Positions 12,595 through 23,642 of a stretch of DNA of 64,000 nt are shown piece after piece; within the stretch, counting starts at the first letter, position 1, and every line of letters begins with the position of its first letter. The position numbers and the translations under genes are program-made. Origin of the DNA: Ptychodera flava (taxonomy: Eukaryota; Hemichordata; Enteropneusta; Ptychoderidae); assembly GCF_041260155.1 (NCBI RefSeq), contig NC_091947.1, positions 25,988,115 to 26,052,114 on the forward strand, written 5' to 3'. The notes beneath the pieces were generated by a model, which saw only the letters and a list, made by a program, of their open reading frames with translations, searched no databases and had not been told where the DNA came from.

Positions 12595-13756
12595 TCTTAA
12601 CACAATGTCCAAGGAAGCTGACAACCATGAGATGCCGGTCCTTCGTGAGTAGGATGTCTGAGGGCCTTTTCACTCCACCTTGACAAGTGACGTAGCCAAT
12701 GAAATCACCACTTAGTCTGAAGGCCTAGGGGAAGTCAACAATTCAGATTTCATTGCCAGCCTTGACCATATGGAGCGCATTACTGATTAGTGTGCACATG
12801 TAATTATCAGAATCTTTTTTGCAGAGTTCCATTAATCATTGCCTAGTTTTGATTGTTGCAAATTAAACTATTGCCATGCTTTTGCCAATTACAAGACAAG
12901 ACAACAATGAACACAAAATCAACATGTTTAACACTGCTGGTAAAGGGTGGGAATAAATAAACACACAAACACAGAACAAATTAATAAACTATCTAAGAAA
13001 TACATAACACAATGTTAGAATATTTTCTTCAAATGGCATATGCAGAGCTGATCATAACCATTTTCTTCTGCTACAATGCCAAAAATTGAGAAATACTGCA
13101 GCATATCTTACAGGGACAATAGCTGTAACTTTTGACAATTTTTCATATCTAAACACCCACTATCTAGTTTGTAAGCATAGCATTTATACTTGTTAATGCA
13201 TTGTAGTTATTTTGTTTACATTTTAATTCTGATCCAGACCAGAATTCACCTGTCTACAATAACAACACAGTTTACGCTGGTGCAGGTCAATTTGACAAGC
13301 TGAATACTATGTATCTTAATATGCTTTAGCCAAAATGTACTTCTGCTACTTTACATGCAGAATCAACCATCAGTTCCAAAACTACTCCAATATAATAGCT
13401 AGCTTTAAACAAATAATCTTTCACAGATATTAAAACCTTACCCTTGGCAGTTAAAATGGAGTAAGTACATTCTAACTTTGATGTGTTATTTTGGAACTTA
13501 ATTAAATACAAAACAGTGACAACATCAAGAGCACAAAAAATCACACAACTCTGACAATACGAGTCTTTGGTATAAGGGAGTTGAGCTGAAGAAAGATCTT
13601 GAATGAAATAGATATCAATTTGAGTGAAGTCATTATGTTTGGGAATTAAATGTAACGAATATCAGTGGGTAATTTCAATAGGGTCTGAGATACAGCTTGA
13701 AAATTAAATTGTTGTGACTTTATTATGCTGTCCCTTAACATTTCTGAAGTTTACTA

Positions 13757-16700
13757 CTATTCAAGCAAATTCAAAAGTTCATGAATTACCTGAATTCGAT
13801 CATTCTTGCTGTCTGCCACCAGTATGTTCCCTTTGCTGTCTACTGTGACACCAGATGGTTCATTGAACTGTCCTGGTCCCATTCCTTTCTGACCAAACTT
13901 GCGAAGCAGTTTTCCTTCCAAGGTAGTTATGTAGACAGCATTATTTCCAAGGTCGCTGACAATGACTCGGTCTTCATAGACATCAAGGAAGCGACATTTA
14001 TGGAAGCTTAAATCCATCACTGGCTCAAATGGTTTGCAACTTCGGACACTGCCTTTCAGGTCAAACACAAATATGCGGCATGAATTCATGCTGATATCAA
14101 GGGTGACGATTTGACCTTGACCATCAATTGCCAGACCATAGGGGGATTTCAACATACTCCCGAAGCTCCTCAGGAACACTCCATCTGAACTGAACATGTG
14201 CAGCTTAATACGATCCTTTACCACTATATCACCCAATTTGGTGACAAGGACTGCAGATGGTCTGGAAAACTGACCAAACTTTCCAAGACTATACTTGAAA
14301 GCACCGCCGGGACTAAACACTTCTACTCGGTCGTTTGCATTATCCGTTACAATGTGATCTCCAGTCAGTGTTACACAAATACCCAGAGGGAAGCGCAGAC
14401 AGCCATGCTCCTTTCCAAAAGAACCAAACTTCTGGACTAAGGCTGCAGATACATCACATTTATCTCCTATCATGTTATCTAGATCAAGATCATCATCTGG
14501 CACCATGGGAACTGTATCTTCTTCCTTGGTACTGTCATTTTCTTTTACTGTTAAATGATAAATATCACCACTATCATCTTTCTCAATGGATTGTTTCAGA
14601 CAAGCAGCTGATGGTTTTCTTAATGGCCCACTATTTGGTGGTTTCTTCACCAACCATCTCTCTCTCCTACTTGACCCACTCGACATTGTTGATACACTTG
14701 AACATGGGGATGCAGACAAATTTACTGACTGCCTTTTTGATGGTGTTCCTGATGAACCACTCTTTTCATTTTCATATAATGAATTTTCACATGATTTACC
14801 TTCTCCATACTGGTGAGTCAGATCTTCTTTTCTCTCGATCAACTCAGCATGGTCGCCCTCGATTTCTTGGGATGTACATCTTCTTTTATCTAACAAACAT
14901 GCCCAGTCAGTGTCGTTAGTTTGACTTGATTCCAAACAATTGCTCCTTGATAAGTCAATGCCACTGGCATCCCATTCATTCTCAACTCTCTCATTTCTTT
15001 GAACGGATACACTACTATCACACTGAAGATAATTTTCATTCAGATCATATTTTCTTGTTTTAGTTGCCAACTTCTCCTCAGATTTAAGAGGGATGTAGGC
15101 AGAACTATTGTCACTGTCCCAATTCTCAGAGCACATCAATTGTACTGAAGACTGTATTGCATTTTCATTTGAATCACAAGTTTCTCTGCAGAACCTGCCG
15201 GAGTGAAGTAAAGGACCCTCATGATTCTCAGTGATTGTAGGAAAAGGCTCAGAATCTTTCACAGGAACCAGAGCAGAAACAGCATCGTCACGATTCTCAA
15301 CTTTTGAAGCAGTTGAGTTCCATTCAGCAGTTTTTGCAGCAACTGGGGAAGAAATGGAATTAAGACCCACAGTTCCTCCTCTAGGAAGTTCATCAAATGT
15401 ATCAACAGGCACATTTCTGTGGCCAGGACTAACATTAGAACTTGAACACTGGTCAGACTGAATCCAATCTCTAATCTTCAACAGGTATGATTTATCAACC
15501 CTTCCCCTCTGAGCCATCTGTTTACGCTCTTTTCCAAATGTCTTTGAGGCTTGAGACTTTTCTCGTCTACCACTGTCATCTTCAGCATCACTTTCCTCAC
15601 TGCATGATTTGCGATGGACTTGGATACAAAATGGGCTTCCTCTTATATGCTTTTTAAATAATGTGATGTACAGCTTGTACTTGCCAGCTATTTGAGGGCA
15701 GAGCACTAGCTTGTATGTACCATTCTTCTCAACATCATCAAGTAATTCCACTGGTTCTTCTCTTCTCATGTGGTTCTCTAGATGAACAGAGAAGTTGTTG
15801 ATGAGGCCACTGATATACTCACACCTTGTCTTGATAACGACTGTTTCCTGTTGTCCAACCACAGAAGAATATAACCCATCTCCATCAGCATAGACATCTG
15901 CTGAGGAGACCAAACTTTGTTGGATATCGCCAAAGCTCTCTCTAATTTGGCTCAAATCAGAAGATGTCATGTTAGTTTTGAAGAACAGTGCAGTTTCATC
16001 CCTTAGGTTACAGCTTGGATTACTGAATTCCTTTCTGTTGACTTCTGTAAGTCTAGCTACCAGTGTGTCTTTCATTGCTAGTAGTTCTGTATTATTGGCA
16101 TACTTAAGGATTTCCTCAGCTGCAGTCCAAGTATTCTGAAGTTGGTGACTGTTTTCACGAAGTCGCTTCTCTTCTTTGTCCAGACATTCCATCTTATTTG
16201 CACAGATACCCTCTAATTCACAGAGTGTCTCTTCCTCTTTCTCTTTTATCAAATTAATCTGGCATTCTGTCATTTCTTGGACTTCCATTTGTGCACGTTC
16301 AAGCCGTTGCTTCAGAAGTAGTTTAGCCATTGACGTTTCATGAATGGCTTTTGGCAAGGATTCCTTTGCAAGCTTCTTTGCATTTTCCACCAATTTACCG
16401 ACAACAGTTGGAAGTTTTGGTACTGCCATGGTCAAAGGAAGAGTATGATGACCACTGTAGCCATGGAGGTTGTCTTGACATGTCATACAGAAGGCTTCAT
16501 CACATTCATTACAATACAGCTCAAGAAGCTCTGTCTTATGTCTATTACAGTAGACCCCCCGTTCTTTTGAACACTGACACATGAGGAATTCATTGAGTTC
16601 CATGACTTTGTGCTCATTGAAGACTGCCATATGCATGTGCGCTGCAACACAATTAAAGCACAGATATTTGCTGCAAATGAGGCAATACTTCTTGGCTGGT

Positions 16701-17041
16701 AATCTGTTGTCACAGCTGGTACATGGAATATCTTCACCAACACTATTCCTGGTAGGTGCTTTACCGATGCAATTTAAGACATTTGCAGCCAAGACATTGT
16801 CTGTGAGGCCATGTACACCACTGCAAGGTAAGACAGACTTGGTTTTGCACAATCTACATATCACAGTAAACTCTGCCTGGTCTCGTTGTAAGCAGGATAG
16901 ACACGCTGTGTGCAAACACGGAAGGATTTTGGGAACACTGGAAGTCTCTCCACAGAGAAAACATTTTGGCAGGCTAGGATATATTTTTGTAATTTCAGCT
17001 GGATTGCTGCTAATTTCATGAGTCATAGTTAACTCCCACAT
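13757..17041 (-). CDS. TRIM-NHL protein: RING, two B-boxes, coiled coil, filamin domain, NHL repeats
   Basis: A single exon encodes about 1094 residues from the first ATG (17041); a second ATG is five codons on. Predicted parts in order: C3HC4 RING at 27-65 (CFLC...CLHTACLSC...CRLC); B-box 1 at 107-145; B-box 2 at 165-199; coiled coil about 220-330; filamin-type Ig domain about 365-480, with the family's KHIRGSPFCIQV ending; a serine- and acid-rich linker of about 390 residues; and five or six NHL repeats from about 870 to the end. RING and B-boxes make it a likely ubiquitin ligase; NHL propellers bind RNA or protein. Two B-boxes plus filamin plus NHL is the TRIM71/LIN-41 layout; TRIM2/3 have one B-box. 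The long linker is unusual. A good acceptor at 17070 (TTTATTAG) implies an upstream untranslated exon. I do not assign orthology. Confidence 0.9.
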   Translation of the reverse strand: MWELTMTHEISSNPAEITKIYPSLPKCFLCGETSSVPKILPCLHTACLSCLQRDQAEFTVICRLCKTKSVLPCSGVHGLTDNVLAANVLNCIGKAPTRNSVGEDIPCTSCDNRLPAKKYCLICSKYLCFNCVAAHMHMAVFNEHKVMELNEFLMCQCSKERGVYCNRHKTELLELYCNECDEAFCMTCQDNLHGYSGHHTLPLTMAVPKLPTVVGKLVENAKKLAKESLPKAIHETSMAKLLLKQRLERAQMEVQEMTECQINLIKEKEEETLCELEGICANKMECLDKEEKRLRENSHQLQNTWTAAEEILKYANNTELLAMKDTLVARLTEVNRKEFSNPSCNLRDETALFFKTNMTSSDLSQIRESFGDIQQSLVSSADVYADGDGLYSSVVGQQETVVIKTRCEYISGLINNFSVHLENHMRREEPVELLDDVEKNGTYKLVLCPQIAGKYKLYITLFKKHIRGSPFCIQVHRKSCSEESDAEDDSGRREKSQASKTFGKERKQMAQRGRVDKSYLLKIRDWIQSDQCSSSNVSPGHRNVPVDTFDELPRGGTVGLNSISSPVAAKTAEWNSTASKVENRDDAVSALVPVKDSEPFPTITENHEGPLLHSGRFCRETCDSNENAIQSSVQLMCSENWDSDNSSAYIPLKSEEKLATKTRKYDLNENYLQCDSSVSVQRNERVENEWDASGIDLSRSNCLESSQTNDTDWACLLDKRRCTSQEIEGDHAELIERKEDLTHQYGEGKSCENSLYENEKSGSSGTPSKRQSVNLSASPCSSVSTMSSGSSRRERWLVKKPPNSGPLRKPSAACLKQSIEKDDSGDIYHLTVKENDSTKEEDTVPMVPDDDLDLDNMIGDKCDVSAALVQKFGSFGKEHGCLRFPLGICVTLTGDHIVTDNANDRVEVFSPGGAFKYSLGKFGQFSRPSAVLVTKLGDIVVKDRIKLHMFSSDGVFLRSFGSMLKSPYGLAIDGQGQIVTLDISMNSCRIFVFDLKGSVRSCKPFEPVMDLSFHKCRFLDVYEDRVIVSDLGNNAVYITTLEGKLLRKFGQKGMGPGQFNEPSGVTVDSKGNILVADSKNDRIQVIHELLNLLE

Positions 17042-17456
17042 TCCACACGTGCTAGCCAACAACACAAAGCTAATAAAAGAAACATAAAAAAAATGAGAAA
17101 TTCATGATATGACAAAGGAAAGATAAACCACATTACAAAGATTCCAATGCTTCAAACTATCTAAAAGTTAAACGACACTGGAATGAATCTCTCAGAGATT
17201 TGAACAAATTAGTTCTGTACAAAATTAAATTCAGCTTCAGCATTTATCCAGTTAGGTCTGTCATGACAAAGTATGATAATTTACAAATTTACAAGAAAAT
17301 CTAGAGTATATTTAAGGCTAAGTTAGGATTGCGCCTTTTAACTGTCATTCTGCTCATGCTTGGTAAATGTATAACAATATTTACAGGAAAATCTAGACTA
17401 GGGTTCTTTGAGGCTATGAAAAAACTTTGCATTATATAAAGAAATTTACTCATTAA

Positions 17457-17726
17457 CCCTGCACCTGCCAGACAGTATCACTTCCCCATCTGCAAAGTCA
17501 GTAAAAAGTGGTATTGAGCCAAAACCATACGTATTTTTACCCACTTGGCTGGTATACATGTACTATAGAAGCCTTAGTCTTTAAAATCACGTTTACAGTA
17601 TCTCTCTCTTCAGGGACCTTAAAATCTTCAAATCTTTGTGAAAATGCACCACATGGGACACGTTTTGCTTCACTAGTTTTAACCAACTTGACCTGATGGT
17701 GAAATATGAACTTGGCAGGTAAAGGG
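17457..17726. mobile_element. piggyBac-like MITE with TTAA target duplication
   Basis: Ends are CCCTGCACCTGCCAGA and, inverted, CCCTTTACCTGCCAAGT. TTAA lies immediately outside at 17453-17456 and 17727-17730. The 270-base interior is noncoding. TTAA targets and CCC-starting inverted ends are the mark of the piggyBac superfamily. The ends resemble those of the larger element at 30460-32129. Confidence 0.8.
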
Positions 17727-18229
17727 TTAAAGTATTGTACAGAAATTCACATATGAACTCTTTCAGCACCAACCACGTTATATGCTCCCTTATATGCAGA
17801 AAAATTCAACCGCCATAGGAATAACTTAATGTGATGATAGGTATCTTGATGTCACTGATAATGGGAATCTGTAAACTGAAAGTGAAATGAACTGTGTGTG
17901 AAAGTAGCATTTTATGAAAAATGTTGTGTTTTGACTGATAAATGAAACATAGTAAGACTACGGTGGACACTGTGCCAAAGGGAATGCATCAGAAACAGGA
18001 GCAAAACACACCCTAAAAGGTCGAGCATGACAATCTGAATATGATAACATGCCTTTGAAGTACAATCAAATTCATTACATTCGGCTTGTGACACCTGGCC
18101 AAATTAAAGAAAGTTGTTACGTATGCAAATGTACAATTCATGATATGTAAAATTTTTGTACAATTTTTGTACAATTTATGATATGTCAAATTTCAGTCAA
18201 ATTTTTGTGTGACCCCCTTAGTCATACTC

Positions 18230-18870
18230 CTACTTCCAGCGTGTCTGAATCAGAGTGCAACCTAGTTACATAAGCAGTCTGACCATTTTCAGAGCATTCA
18301 GTATTGATATACAGCTTGATTACAGAAATTGATTAGTATGCAAATAAGCTAATAATCAGAATGTTGTACTCCTTAGACTTTGAGCATAACAAACCTAATA
18401 ATGATCAATGAATATGTGCAAATACTTTGCGTGACATGCCAATCAAACATTGAGCATAGCTAAACCACAGTATGAACACCATACCAGGTCCAGTCAAAAT
18501 CTGTACACTCAGTATTGATATATATCCTAATTACAGAAAGTCATTAATATTAAAATGAGCAAATAATCAGCATGTCTTTCTTATCAACTTTTCAGCACAG
18601 CTATCATTTTCAGCAGATACCTCAGAGGTCTGATGAAATTGAATGCAATGAATGTAGATGTATACAATTGAATACTTCCTCATATATGCAAATGAGCTAA
18701 TAATCAAAATACCACACACAATTTTTACTTCAGTAATAAAATTTGAGTTCCTGCATGGTTACAATCAAATTCAGTGCATTCTGATTATGACATATGGCCT
18801 AATCAAAGAAAGTTGTTACATAAGAAAATGAGCAATTTATGATATGTCATATGATTCTCATGAAATAGCC
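18230..18870. repeat. Field of diverged tandem repeats, set 1
   Basis: Units of very roughly 200 bases recur, each with a version of ATTACAGAAA, then ATGCAAAT(A/G)AGC, then TAATAATCA. Copies are strongly diverged. The flanks to 19200 contain related GACAGACTGACAT-type runs. No coding potential is seen. Confidence 0.55.
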
Positions 18871-19689
18871 AAGTGCACACAAATTCATTAATTATGCAAA
18901 TAACTTTTAATTTTGAAAGACAAACATATTGAAATCTAATCCCATAATTATGCTATGCACCAAACATCAATACATTCTGACATGCACTTTGTAAGTTATG
19001 ACACGAACAAAATCTGTCTACGAATGGACAGACTGACATATACACACGGTCACATTTGGTGTAGCAATTTTTGAGTTATGAGCTCAACAAAGTTGGTCAA
19101 CCCACAGAAACACATCTACTGATTTACACACATACTGACATAATAACAGTCACTGACACATACAGACCAACAGAGTGATAACACTGGCCTCAAGTGTGCC
19201 TTCTACACATGAGGGTCAAAAACGAAATATAACAAGTCATTGAAAATGACAGTGTCTGTTTGTCATTGGGAATTTGACAGTGGAAAAGCTAAATTGAAGT
19301 CAATATGATCAACATCAAAATAAGAAATTAGGGACTACCAAAGACCTGGCATGACGGATGTCCATATTTGGTTGTATTGTAAACAAATTGACATGAATGG
19401 CATGTCGTTTTACCAAGTTTGACAGAGGTGATACATCATGCACTCGTGCTTGAAATGTCAAAATTCAACTAATCTGCAAGAAACTGGTCAAGGTACCGGG
19501 TATGTCTGAGTAATGGCTCTTGTCTTGAAAAAATCAGAACTCCAGATATGAATGAACTTGTGTCCAGTACAGAAGAGACTGAACTATAGATTGCTAACTA
19601 CGAACATTCTATGTCAGTGTAGAGGTCCAACTTCGTTAAAAAACCCCAAAACAATCGGGGTCTGTCTAAACCATGGTGGTGAAAAAGTA

Positions 19690-20630
19690 ACGCCAATCTG
19701 GCCTAGCTGCCACCCTAATTACAAAAGGTCATTAAATATGTCAATTAGTAATTAGTTGACTGGATGTTGCTTAATGTTTTTGCATGCTATCATGACACTA
19801 TAAGATAATCATCTCTCCAAAGTTTCATAAATTTGATGACATATTTCTTGACATATCACCCTAATTACAAAATTAATTAAAATATGCAAATTAGCAATTA
19901 AGTGACACTTTGGAACTTAATATTATTGCATGCTATCACAACATTTTGAGATCAACATCTGTACCACATTTCATCAAATATGATGCAATATTTCTGGACA
20001 TATCTCCAAATTACAAAAATTTAAGCAGTTGACATGACACTGCTATGCTATGGTGCTAAATGTGTTTACATGCTATTGCAACACTTTAAGATCAACATCT
20101 ATATCAAGTTTCATCAAATTTGCTGCAGTATTTCTAGACATATCACACTAATTATGAAAGTTTATTAAAATATGCACATTAGCAATTAAAGGACAGAATA
20201 CAACTAAATGTCTTTGCACGCTATTACAGTACTAAGAAATCAATATCTGTGTCATCAACTTTGATGCAGTATTTCTGGACATGGCAAACTAACTAGGACA
20301 GTTTATTAAATATGCAAATTAGCAATGAATTGACATTATACGTCTAAACATCTTTGTACACCTTTTTAGGACTCTGACCTTAACAACTGTACCAAGTTCC
20401 ATTAAAGTTGATACAGTATTTCTTGACATATCATCTGAATTATGAAAATTAAAATGCAAATAAGCAATAAATTGACACAATACTACCATGTCTTTTTGTA
20501 CTATTAGAGGTCTGTGTGACAAATATCTATACAGTCTCATCAAATTTCGCAAAGTCTTTTTGGAAACAACTCTTTTAAAAAAATCTCCAATTATGCAAAT
20601 TGGCACTAATTGTGCATACCACACCTAAAA
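19690..20630. repeat. Diverged tandem array, about six units of roughly 150 bases
   Basis: Each unit carries an ordered set of words: TTTGCATGCTAT, then CATCTGTACCA-like, then TTTCATCAAATTTGATGCA-like, TATTTCTGGACATAT, then CTAATTACAAAA and TATGCAAATTAGCAATTAA. Units are far from identical, so the array is old. It ends near 20800 in CCCCCAGACTTTGTCTG, a foldback-like word. Confidence 0.75.
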
Positions 20631-21212
20631 GAATGATGCATGATGATGTATGCCACAGTGTATTATCCTTGTACAAACTTTGAAAGGAATTGGCTCAGAC
20701 ATGTCTGACATACATGCATGGACTGATGGGTAGACTGACAAACCAATAGACAGATGCAAAGGGCTTAATCCATACCTCCCCCAGACTTTGTCTGCGGGGA
20801 CTAAAAAGAGACATCAGAAGTTTTAAAGCAACTGTGCTATTTTTACATATTACAGATATTACAGATATTTCAAAAACAGCTGGTGATCATATCAAATAAG
20901 AATACAATTGTGCAGTGTGAAATCATTTGCAGGCTGTCGAGTTTTGTCAGAAGAGATATAAAACTGCAATACACAAGTGCCTGTCAGTACTTACTATATT
21001 CTAAATGTTGACAACCGAAATTCAAAAACGCAAAATATGCATTTGGTGGCCCAAACAGACCATAATTTTGCTTTGAATTGTGGTATAATATATAAATTTA
21101 CATGCACTTTGTACAGAAAAATTGCTATTACAATCAAAGTAGACTCCATGTGGCGTCCAAACATTTTAATCATAGCTTGTCATGTGAAGTTCAAAGTGTG
21201 ATCCATAGATGT

Positions 21213-21326
21213 TATTGCCTAGAACCTATTCGTCGCTTTCGGCCTTCGTTCCCACTCTGAGGAGTGGGGTTAGGTTAACGGTTGGAGGCACGGAGGCCGT
21301 AAGCGACGTATAGGATCTAGGCAATA
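21213..21326. mobile_element. Foldback element, 114 bases, with 5-base target duplication
   Basis: The first about 32 bases (TATTGCCTAGAACCTATTCG...) pair with the last 32 with few mismatches, so the element can form a long hairpin. GATGT flanks both sides (21208-21212 and 21327-21331), showing insertion by transposition. It is more GC-rich than its surroundings. Confidence 0.8.
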
Positions 21327-21338
21327 GATGTAGCCGTA

Positions 21339-21368
21339 CCCCCCCCCCCCCCCCCCCCCAAAAAAAAA
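21339..21368 (+). repeat. C21 run followed by A9
   Basis: Twenty-one C at 21339-21359 are followed by nine A. Similar long C or G runs occur at 2841, 59015-59040 and 60257-60291. Lengths may be unreliable because of sequencing slippage. Confidence 0.9.
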
Positions 21369-22900
21369 CTCCCTTGGTTGAGTAGTGTACAATCAGCCAG
21401 GGTAGTTAAAGGCTTCCCAGAAAGCGAAGGTCTGGCGTAATCTTCATATATCGCTGTCATCCAAACATAATTGAATCGAAATCGAGCAGCGGTCATGCAT
21501 AAATTGCAAAGACACATATTCACAACGGATTATAGATTTCCTTGGCTTTGTCTTTGGTCAAATTGGTGGATAGGATGATGATTCGTCCGCACGACATGTG
21601 TTTCAGAACAGAAAAACTCGCTCTAGTATTTTCGCTTCACGTCGTGAACTAGTACGTCATGAAATTGCGTCGTTCTGCATTCATATTAGGCATAGAACGT
21701 GACCGAGAAAGCATCTTGGAACAAGAAACTTTTTAAAAGAACCCCTTGTTTACCTATTTATGCTCGATTCCTCCTTCTGTAAAGTGAAATGGCGCAGGAA
21801 GGGCGCATGCGCTTGCGCATTCGTTCAAAAAGTGTTTATTCAATCACATGATCTAGCTAAGCCAACCACAAAACTTTGAAGGTCGGGCAAAAAGGGTCGA
21901 CCAATTTATTGTCGTCTGCTGCATACTGCTCTGATGAAACTGTACTTAAAACTGAGGAAGAGCCCAGATCTGGTACGGGAGACTTCTACAGCATTATATC
22001 GTATGTGAGTATCATAAGATTCATGGCTTATTCCTTGCCTCAGATGTCAGGTTCGCTGACTGCCAACATCGAACTAACTGCGCGGCGCTGCTCTTGGCCG
22101 GGGCGGGCTCTTGGCACTCACGGTCGGATGGATTTTACTTTCTACAAATTACTATTCGAGTACCTACTTCATACTTCAGCAGACCCATAGGTTCTTGAAA
22201 AGTTGCTTAGGTAAGCTACTGGTATCCGAGGCAAGGCCTAGCATTTAGTACGTATCGGCACTTAAAGGCTATCTCATATAGAAATAATCCATACCTTTGA
22301 TTTTGCAGTACACTTATGCATATTTTTTGACAAATTGTGTAGCCTTTGATACACTGCTATTTCAAACATGCTACTCCTAAAACTCTAAAACATTCCTTTA
22401 CAAATGAGGTTTAGGTTGTGTGAAGAAAACTGTGAGTTGCTAAACTGCGCAAAGCAACTACAAAATACATATGTGAAAAGCGCTAAGAAAAACTGCGTCA
22501 GCGATTTTACAGGTTCTTTTAATAGTACCGGTAACTCTCGGTAGGGCCCTACCGAGAAAAATCGATAAAAATGGGCGGAGCAAAACATAACTAATATGGT
22601 ATCTTTGTGAACAAAAAGTAGCAAATTAAAACAGCTGGTTGAACACCTCCAAAAATAGAACGTGCACGCCACATAATGTAAACATTGACTGCACGGTGAC
22701 TTTACGTATACTATTTTCACCCAATTTTACGGTTTACTTTCCATACGATACATCCACTCATTTCCCCCATAGGTTTGTCTTGAACATAGACTTTTTCGAA
22801 GTCTTACTGGAGCAGAGGTTCGGCGCGGCGTCGCCTCGGATTTGCACAAACCGTGATGACGTTGCCAGGCGATCGATCGACACTCCTTAGATCTCATGCG
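21369..22900. other. Spacer with rising CpG content, no gene assigned
   Basis: CG dinucleotides become frequent from about 21570. The sequence includes a perfect 20-base palindrome at 22537-22556 (half site CTCGGTAGGG). An open frame at 21876-22190 has no recognisable domain. The stretch may hold a promoter or untranslated first exon of a neighbouring gene, but I cannot show it. Confidence 0.3.
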
Positions 22901-23642
22901 TCATGGTATACGTTTCTCGTCCGAAAACGAAGCGTTTGTCATTGTATTCTGCGCGTTTTTGAATGATTCAACATAATGCATATCATGGCAGTGGCAATAG
23001 CTATCCGCATCTTTGTATACGGGTAAACGATGCAGAAATCCAACGAGTAGTTTTTCTGCCACGGGATCTATTATCGGAGTTTTCCTCGGCTCTGAGTCAG
23101 TCATAGTGTACATCACTCTTGCAGGGAGTCTTGATTGCAGTCGTATTTGCCTTGATAATGAAGCACCGTTTTGTCCAAACATCGTCCTAGAAATACCGCA
23201 TTTCAGGAAAGAACGGGAAAAATCAAAACAGTTCTGAAAGACAGCAAATTCGCCTACTAGATGTCCAAATTTATCGAGTGTGGTTATTTCAATGGACGAC
23301 GTTGGGCATTTACCACAATGCTCGACGGCCAAGTCTACCAAATTTTGTAGAGCTTTTGTCTTACAAACAATCCTTTCCTCATTCTACCTTAGTTTAGCGA
23401 GGCAGGGCTGTGTCTCCATTATAAAACGTAGTTTTCCACAGTTCTTGGATGGTAGTTGTAGTTTCCTTTTCAAAATTTCGTTGTCTCATGAACTCGGCGC
23501 TGTCGCGGATGGGAGGGTACCGACGACTATTCCCCCGGCTTCGATTACAAGTTTTATGGTGACCGAAATGAAATGTGGTGTCGATTTGTTGTCTTATGAT
23601 TATTTCAAAAAGCTTCTGAAAAATACTTATTTTAGAAATCAA
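22901..23642 (-). pseudogene. Decayed coding relic, possibly transposase-like
   Basis: Two minus-strand frames (23642-23394 and 23341-22901) read like real protein with repeated Cys/His. The second ends with DPVAEKLLVGFLHRLPVYKD, then YCHCHDMHYVESF and DEKRI. The word pattern DPVAEKLL...YVESFxNA...KRI recalls multi-copy, transposon-like proteins of corals and echinoderms that I cannot name with certainty. The frames lie close together and may be one broken copy. The function is not assigned. Confidence 0.3.

Larger units (their letters stand above)
9000..13756. other. Noncoding stretch; part is probably the 3' UTR of the TRIM-NHL gene
   Basis: No recognisable protein domain appears on either strand. 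Long opposing frames near 10633-10950 overlap each other and match nothing I know. The TRIM-NHL stop lies at the right edge and the gene runs leftwards, so a long 3' UTR is likely here. TTTATT on the plus strand near 10045 (AATAAA on the minus strand) is one possible end. Confidence 0.35.

Noticed and set aside
14335-14919. Plus-strand open frame of 194 residues
   Set aside because: It is the reverse of the TRIM-NHL coding exon and has a shadow-like composition.
19690-20630. CRISPR-like spaced repeats
   Set aside because: Units are about 150 bases, strongly diverged and without constant short repeats; this is an old eukaryotic tandem array.
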